A stretch of 64,000 nucleotides of DNA, taken from positions 144,370,488 to 144,434,487 of the forward strand of contig CM038214.1 of assembly GCA_021442155.1 (NCBI GenBank), given 5' to 3'. Positions 58,280 to 64,000 of this stretch are shown here, one piece after another. Each line of letters begins with the position of its first letter. Position 1 is the first letter of the stretch. The position numbers were made by a program, and so were the translations under genes. The DNA comes from Cymbidium sinense (taxonomy: Eukaryota; Streptophyta; Magnoliopsida; Asparagales; Orchidaceae). A model generated the notes under the pieces. That model searched no databases, was not told the origin of the DNA, and saw only the letters and a list, made by a program, of their open reading frames with translations.

Positions 58280-59650
58280 TCAAACATTTCATTGAACAAT
58301 TATTTTCCAAAACATTCTCTAAAAATCCCTTATAATTTTGGGCAAAAGATGAACATGTTTCCCATATTGAACCTATTCCTCCCACTCTACTTATCCATGT
58401 TCAACCAATGAAATACACAATTGATGACAAAAAAGAACTCAAAATTCAAATCTCTGAATTATTACAACTTTAACTTATTAAACCAAGTCATAGTCCTCAT
58501 AGTAGCCTCGCCTTCCTAATCCACAATCATGTTGAACAAGTATGTGGTAAAGCCCAGATGGTCATTAAGTATAAAAAAAATAATGATAATACTAAATTTG
58601 ATGGATACTTCTTACCAAACAAAGAAGTACTAATTAATTGAATGAAAAATGCATGATGGTTTTCCAAATTAGATTGTAAATCAAGATTTTGGTGAATAAA
58701 AATGCATCCTGACAGTACTAAATTTATAGCCTTTAGTACCCTATAAGGACACTATCAGTGGATTGTTATTCCTTTTGGGTTAAAAAATGCTCTGAAAATA
58801 TTCCAATGAAGAATAAATTATTTATTTACTAAATTTAATATGTTCTCTTTAATCTATGTTGATGATATTCTTATTTTTAGCAACACACTTCCTTTATCTA
58901 AAACATTTAACTTTATTTGCTCAAAAGGCATATAAACATGGTATTGCCTTAAGTAAGAAAAAGGCATTCTTTGTAACACAACATATAGACTTCTTAGGTT
59001 TAAAAATTGATAAAGGAACCATTAAACTACAAGATCACATTTTAAACAAAAATGATAACTTTTCTAGCATTAATAATCAAAAACATTTACAATAGTTTTC
59101 ATGATGTATCAATTATGCTGAAGCTTTTATTCAAAATTTAGCCACATTATGTGCTCCGCTTTAAAATAAGCTACGAAAAAATATGGCATGAATTGAGATC
59201 TAAATAATGATCAAACTTTACAAAAATAAAATAGCCTGTAAAAATCTCCCTAAATTACACCTCGCAAATAATGGCCAAAATTAATAATTGAAACCAAATC
59301 GACATGTTAGTTCAATTCTAAAAGCACAAAGAAATAATTCAAGTACTCTATCGATATGCATCCGAAACATACACCACAACAGAACAAAATTATCATATTA
59401 ATGAAAAAGAACTCTTAGCCATTAAAAAGGCTATCAAAAAATTTGAAATATTTTAAAATGAACATTTTATATTGCAAATAGATAACAAAATAGCAATCAC
59501 TTTCATTAAGGGAAAAATAATTGATTCATTACCAAATAAAATACTTATTCACTAGCAAAGTTGGTTTTCTGCATATAGTTTTGACATAGAATATATTGAA
59601 GGAAATAATAATTGTCTAGCTGATACATTAACACGAGAATTTTGCAGGAC
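58280..59650 (+). pseudogene. Pararetrovirus reverse transcriptase-RNase H remnant
   Basis: The RT copies pregenomic RNA into DNA. Visible motifs: IKPSHSPHSSLAFLI (58478-58522), WFSKLDCKSRFW (first catalytic Asp, ~58660-58700), WIVIPFGLKNAL (~58761-58796), and an intact YVDDILIF box at 58855-58878. A frameshift follows within the next 15 bases, and the reading continues as KHGIALSKKKAFF and HIDFLGLKI to ~59030. RNase H signatures are NEKELLAIKKAIKKF (~59403-59447), FILQIDNKIAITFIK (~59465-59510) and EGNNNCLADTLTREF (~59598-59642). Numerous in-frame stops, many TGG-to-TGA or CAA-to-TAA-like, make it inactive. Domain order and motifs are caulimovirid rather than gypsy: no integrase follows. Confidence 0.85.
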
Positions 59651-60613
59651 ATGAGCACAGAACCAGATATTGATCTACAAATTAGATATCTAACATATGG
59701 AGGAACCAGATATACCATCAAATAAAATCTGACAAATGACGAGCAACTTATTGACATTATGTATAGATACTTGAATTCCGTGATGTGAAAATTAGAATGT
59801 AAAAATCTCTTATGGTACCAAGATTCTGAATTACAAAAAAGTAAAAAATTTATCTCAATGGTGAAGCCGATGAAGAAGAATTACCATCGCTTGCTCAATT
59901 ACGCATAATATGTACCAAAAAAAGATGCCATCTTCAAGTACAAATAAACAGACAAATATAGCTTTTTCCTCTTCAATTTTACAAAAAGAACCCAAGATAA
60001 CAGAACTCAAAAATATACTTGAAATAGCAAAAGAATGGCAACAATTTTCTCTATTTCATAAATGAATTAACTCACAAATATAATTCCATACACACAAAAA
60101 TATTAATTTATGCTACATCTATGGAGGAACTAATCCAAAGCTTGCTCAAAAATTGTATCACAGTGGCTTGATCAAATTAATATATCTCAAAAGTCTTCAA
60201 ACAATCATACTAAAATAATTATAGTAGAAATGTTCCAATCTATTTTAAAGCCTTGGAATATTTATGCAAAATTATTCTAGACATATCCTAACATAAATGA
60301 AGGAAATGTGACCTTAATGTAACTCAGAATAAGCAGTGAACCATATTTACCTAAAAATATGGAAATTAAAAAAGCTCCAAAAAGATTGAAGGAAGTTGAT
60401 CTGCTTCAAATATGCAATGAGAAAATGAAAATAGACATTTCAAACATATGGGTCTATCATTGCTCAAATGAACTCTTCATTTATAGTCATTGCAGACAAA
60501 GGATAAAACAAATTCATGAAGTCATGTACCAAAAATGGACTAATATACTATTAAAAAATATGATACAAACAAGTACCAAAGTAAAAGAAAAATTTTGTAA
60601 AAAAAATTACTAA
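59651..60613 (+). pseudogene. Probable pararetrovirus transactivator/inclusion-body region remnant
   Basis: It lies between the RNase H end and the promoter, where caulimovirids of several genera encode the transactivator/viroplasmin. Pieces such as IDLQIRYLTYGGTRYTI (~59670-59720), GGTNPKLAQKLYHSGLIKL (~60123-60180) and the open frame 60359-60613 (84 codons, Lys-rich) are spread over several frames. I do not recognise a decisive transactivator motif; the call rests on position and size. Confidence 0.45.
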
Positions 60614-60745
60614 AGAAAACTTACACAACTATATATATATTTTGAAAAGTAAAAATACCTTGCAAATAGTAAAGGAAATTAGAATCAAAGTGCGACATCG
60701 ACATAAGCAATGAAAAAAATCAACAAAATGATGAAATTAGCATTA

Positions 60746-60803
60746 TGACATAAGCACTTACGTCATACCCACTTATACAAATATTTCACAAAGCTCTATA
60801 TAT
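60746..60803 (+). promoter_or_regulatory. 35S-type promoter of the pararetrovirus: as-1-like element + TATA box
   Basis: A paired TGAC-type site (TGACATAAG at 60746-60754 and TTACGTCA at 60758-60765) resembles the as-1 element bound by plant TGA bZIP factors. A TATATAT box follows at 60797-60803. The 32-bp gap and the placement just after the last coding region match the layout of caulimovirid pregenomic-RNA promoters. Transcription would start near 60830. Confidence 0.75.
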
Positions 60804-61257
60804 GAAGGAAGAAGGTTTAGGGGGAGGGGGTATAGATCACAAGAATAATTTCTAAACATTCCTCTTAATTCTGAGAAGAAGTTATGTATCATAGTCATAG
60901 GTTAAATTATCTCTTCTAGTTTATGTCTAAGTATGTTTGGCTTATGATTTCTAATATGGCTATTATGTATAAGTAAGATTATTTTGATCTTAATACCATG
61001 TTATATTGTTATGCTTTCTCTAATCTATGCTTAGTGTAGAAATGAATGAAAGTTGTCTGGTATTCTCTTAAGTAATCTTATAAGGTTGTTGTCTTTATTT
61101 GAGTATCTCCTAGAAAGCCATGGGAATAATAGAATAAGATATGAACCAGAATATATGATAATAATACAGATCGGATAGGAAGGATAATTGCATAATAGGT
61201 TGTTAAGATTGGAGTAATCTAGAAGCATGATGGACCTTTATAGTTATCATGTGATTA
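60804..61257 (+). other. Pararetrovirus leader remnant downstream of the promoter
   Basis: About 450 bp of non-coding DNA lies after the TATA box. It is not telomere-like and ends abruptly where AAATAAAACC repeats begin (about 61258). In a circular viral map it would continue to the segment just before the primer site at 54465. No protein motif is seen; the minus-strand frame 61031-61228 is probably accidental. Confidence 0.55.
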
Positions 61258-62290
61258 AAACTAAAATAAAATAAAATAAAACCTAAACTTAAAAAATAAA
61301 CCTAAAAATAAATAAAAAATAAAACCCAAACCTAAACTAAAAATAAAAATTAAACCTAAAATAAAAGTAAAATAAATAAAGTAAAATAAACTTAAACTTA
61401 AACTAAAATAAATATAACCTAAACTAAACCTAAAATAAACAAAACCTAAACCATAAACTAAATAAAATAAAATAAACTAAAAAACCTAAACCTAAACTAA
61501 AATAAACTAAAACTAAACCCTAAACCCTAAATGAAAATAAAACCTAAACTAAATTGAATAAAACCAAAATAAATTAATAACAAAACTACAAAAAATAAAA
61601 TGAAAAAATAAAATAAAATAAAAAAATATAAAAAACCTAAACCTAAACCTAAAAAAAATAAAATAAAAAATAAAAACTAAACTAAAATAAATAAATAAAC
61701 TAAACTAAAAAAAAAAATAAACCTAAATAAAATAAAATAAACAAAATAAACCTAAATTTAAATAAAATAAGAAGTAAATAAAAATTTAAACCTAAAAAAA
61801 ACAAACTAAATATAAAACATAAAAATAAATAAAAAAATAAAACCTAAACCCTAAACTTTAAAAAAACCCTAAACTTAAAATAAAAATAAAATAAGCCTAA
61901 ACCTAAACCAAGATAAACTAAATAAATATAAAAACCTAAACTAAACTAAATAAAATAAAATAAACATACCTAAACCTAATCTAAGAAAGAATAAATTAAC
62001 CTAAAATAAAAAAACCTAAAACTAAAAAAATAAAATAAAAAATGTAAACCTAAAAATAAACACTAATAAAATAAACCTAAACCTAAACCTAAAAAATAAA
62101 CTAATAAATAAACCTAAAATAAAACTAATAAAAAAAAAAAAAAAAATAAAAAATAAAATATAAAAAACTAAATAGACCTAAACCTATGAGTTTACTTAAT
62201 TTAAAAAAAAATAAAAAATAAATTAAAAAAATTAAACCTTAACCCTAAACCTACCAAATTAAACCCTAAACATAAAACTATCCTCCCCTA
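61258..62290 (-). repeat. Reversed-polarity satellite block (AAACCTAAACC / AAATAAAATAAA)
   Basis: This is the C/A-rich strand version of the TTTAGG/TTTTATTTTA satellite. An inverted copy of the junction motif lies at about 62176-62210 (GAGTTTACTTAATTTAAA), proving it is the same satellite read backwards. No gene is seen. Confidence 0.75.
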
Positions 62291-63427
62291 AGCTCTCACT
62301 CGTTCTAGAGTTTTATTTGCTAAAGAAAAATTAGTAGAAGCCTACCAACAAATTGATTTACATCAATAAAATAAAAAATATAAATAATCTTTATGTTGTC
62401 CTGAGAATGATCTTGTAGCACATCAATGGTGATGTTCCAGAAATACAACTTTCTCATGTACAAGATCAACCTAAAAAAAAAATTCTTTAAGAAAATAAAT
62501 AAAACAAATTGAATTTAAAGAAAAGAAACTTTAGGAAAAATAATTTAACAAAAGCAAAAATTTGTTAATGTTGGTTATGTAAAGAAGAAGGACATTATGC
62601 TAATGAATGTCCAAAAGAATAAAAGTTTTAGGGAGAAAATCTATCCAAATTATATAACAAGAATTAGAACCTATCTTTGATATTTTTGAAATCAACCCCA
62701 TGAAGAAATTTATGAATTATTTGATCAAGAAGAAGTCCTTATAAATCAATATTGTTACTCACAATAATAATAATTTTAAATGAATATTTATATCAGATTA
62801 AATGACTAAACTTTAACAGCTTAACATAGAAGACATTATAGATAATCAATTGAAATATAGTAAACACTTAACCCTTTTAGAAGAGGAATATAAGAAGATT
62901 AAAAAAAATAAAATTATCATTATGAACTAAAGACTATTTCAATATGCCAATTTTAAATTTGAAAAAAGTAATTCATTATAGTATCAAATGAAGAGAATAC
63001 CCTATTGAAATAATAGAATCCCAAGGTAGTACAAAAATCCTTTTATATAATTATACAATGAGAAATCAAGATTTACAAGATTCCTCATCCCAAAAATATA
63101 GACATGTATTTTGGGTGGGAATACAAATACTAATCAAAGCACACTTTAGAAATGGTATAGCCCTATAGCCTTGTGGATATATGATGATAGAATTATTAAT
63201 TCAAAAAAAGATGCTTTATTAGGAGTTATCCAAGGAAACTTATGTTACCAAACATTATTTAATTTACATCCTAGTTATGCCATCAATAAATGATTACATG
63301 AGTAACTTACTCTCAAACATGAATTAGTTTTTTGTTTAATTAAGATAAAGTGCTATTTATAGCATATATCAAGTAGCTTATTTATAGCAATAATCATAAT
63401 GTTGTAGCTTTTGGATCACACAAAACC
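62291..63427 (+). pseudogene. Second, partial pararetrovirus copy (capsid 3' part to movement-protein core)
   Basis: It is colinear with 55995-57160 of the longer copy: the AAAGAAAAATTAG block, the CCHC knuckle at about 62569-62612, the acidic tail, the TAAATG capsid/movement junction at about 62799, and the movement core to the stretch matching TTTAGATCACA. Differences include an extra stop before the knuckle (AAA to TAA), changed movement residues and several indels. It is truncated at both ends and flanked by reversed repeats on the left and TTTAGGG-type repeats on the right. Confidence 0.85.
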
Positions 63428-64000
63428 TATCATGGTGGTTTTGGTTTAGTTTATGGTTTTTGGGGTTTTAGGGTTTAGTGAGGGTTAGGTTAAGGTGAGG
63501 TTGGGTTTTATTTGGGATTTAGGTTTGTTTTGGATTAGGATTTAGGTTTAGGGTTTAGGTTTAGGGTTTCAGTGTAGGCTCAGGGGGGTTTAGGCTAGTT
63601 TATGGTTTTGGTATAGTGGGGTTTGGGTCAGTTAGGCTTATTTTAAGGTTTAGTTTTAGGTTTAGGGTTTAGGATTTAAGGTCAGGTTTAGGTTTTTGTT
63701 TTAAATTAGGCAAACCCATAAGTTTAGTTTTTTAGTTTTAGTTTATTTTATTTATTTAGACATTTATATTTTAGGTTTATTTTTATTTTATTTATTTTAT
63801 TTTAGTTATTTTAGTTTATTTAGTTTATTTTTTTTTAGGTTTATTTATTTATATTTATATTTATTTTTATTTTTTTAGGTTTATTTTAGTTTATTTAGGT
63901 TTATTTTATTTTTATTAGTTTTAGTTTAGGTTTATTTATATTTTATAGGTTTAGTATAAGTTTGGTTTATTTTATTTTAGTTTTATATTGGTTTAAGTTT
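63428..64000 (+). repeat. TTTAGG / TTTTATTTTA satellite, original polarity
   Basis: A GTTTAGGGTTTAGG-rich block (63430-63700) precedes a junction motif at about 63700-63725 (TTTTAAATTAGGCAAACCC), then T-rich DNA to the window end. The G/T-rich strand is back on +. Confidence 0.75.

Larger units (their letters stand above)
54348..61257 (+). mobile_element. Endogenous caulimovirid (plant pararetrovirus), near unit-length, decayed
   Basis: In order on the + strand: leader end, tRNA-Met-type primer-binding site, capsid region with CCHC knuckle, 30K-type movement protein, aspartic protease region, reverse transcriptase, RNase H, a probable transactivator-like region, and a 35S-type promoter with new leader. 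Having capsid before movement protein matches the Cavemovirus/Solendovirus arrangement rather than the movement-first order of most genera. Promoter TATA to right end (~455 bp) plus left end to primer site (~117 bp) gives ~570 bp. That is close to a normal pararetrovirus leader, suggesting one almost complete permuted genome of ~6.9 kb. All frames carry stops and shifts, so this is a genomic fossil. Both flanks are AAACCTAAA-type repeats. Confidence 0.88.

Noticed and set aside
58280..59650. Ty3/gypsy origin for the RT-RNase H at 58-59.6 kb
   Set aside because: No integrase follows the RNase H. A movement-protein core precedes it and an as-1/TATA promoter lies downstream, all pointing to a caulimovirid.

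Overview
The window looks like nuclear DNA of a vascular plant in a repeat-dominated (pericentromeric, interstitial-telomeric or subtelomeric) compartment. The evidence is Arabidopsis-type telomere units (TTTAGGG / CCCTAAA), plant L1-type LINEs with a DUF4283-like ORF1 and an ORF2 ending in RNase H, a Tat-type Ty3/gypsy fragment, an endogenous caulimovirid (plant pararetrovirus) and retrocopies of a plant glycine-rich RNA-binding protein. I see no intact host protein gene, rRNA, tRNA or CRISPR. Nearly all open frames are either decayed transposon or virus pieces or accidental frames in low-complexity DNA. The species cannot be named from this. Edges of repeat blocks are approximate (tens of bases).

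Layout. 1-849: unique-looking DNA with a recurring CCCCAGTGGA-like motif. 850-2275: AT-rich satellite with a ~345-bp period. 2276-7230: degenerate TTTAGGG/TTTTATTTTA DNA holding two glycine-rich-protein 3'-end retrocopies and a LINE 3' end (copy A). 7231-16350: a nearly complete but dead LINE on the minus strand (copy B). 16351-25381: a satellite with ~0.92-kb monomers in a ~2.75-kb three-monomer higher-order repeat. 25382-25852: a third glycine-rich-protein retrocopy. 25853-41240: more of the same satellite, turning GC-rich (CAGTGGCCCAGGGCC type) with a ~1.77-kb two-monomer higher-order repeat, and interrupted by LINE copies C and D. 41241-42516: simple TTTTA DNA. 42517-47228: LINE copy E, rearranged. 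47229-51830: the satellite again, with a ~2.19-kb period. 51831-53835: Tat-type gypsy fragment. 53850-54347: CCCTAAA repeats, with polarity now reversed. 54348-61257: one almost unit-length, decayed caulimovirid. 61258-62290: reversed repeats. 62291-63427: a second partial caulimovirid copy. 63428-64000: TTTAGG repeats in the original polarity.

How the parts relate. The backbone is a family of large satellite monomers built from telomere-like simple sequence. Each monomer has a GC-variable block, then a short conserved junction (about TTTAAATTAAGCAAACCCAG, often with TATATAAG), then a T-rich block. The array is strongly strand-asymmetric, with T and G on the + strand. Most retroelement insertions lie antisense to its T-rich strand, as expected if L1 endonuclease cuts TTTT/A there. 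The most unusual observations are the three higher-order periodicities, the C/T duality between TTTAGGG and CCCAGGG versions of the repeat, and two retropepsin-like modules in tandem in the endogenous pararetrovirus.
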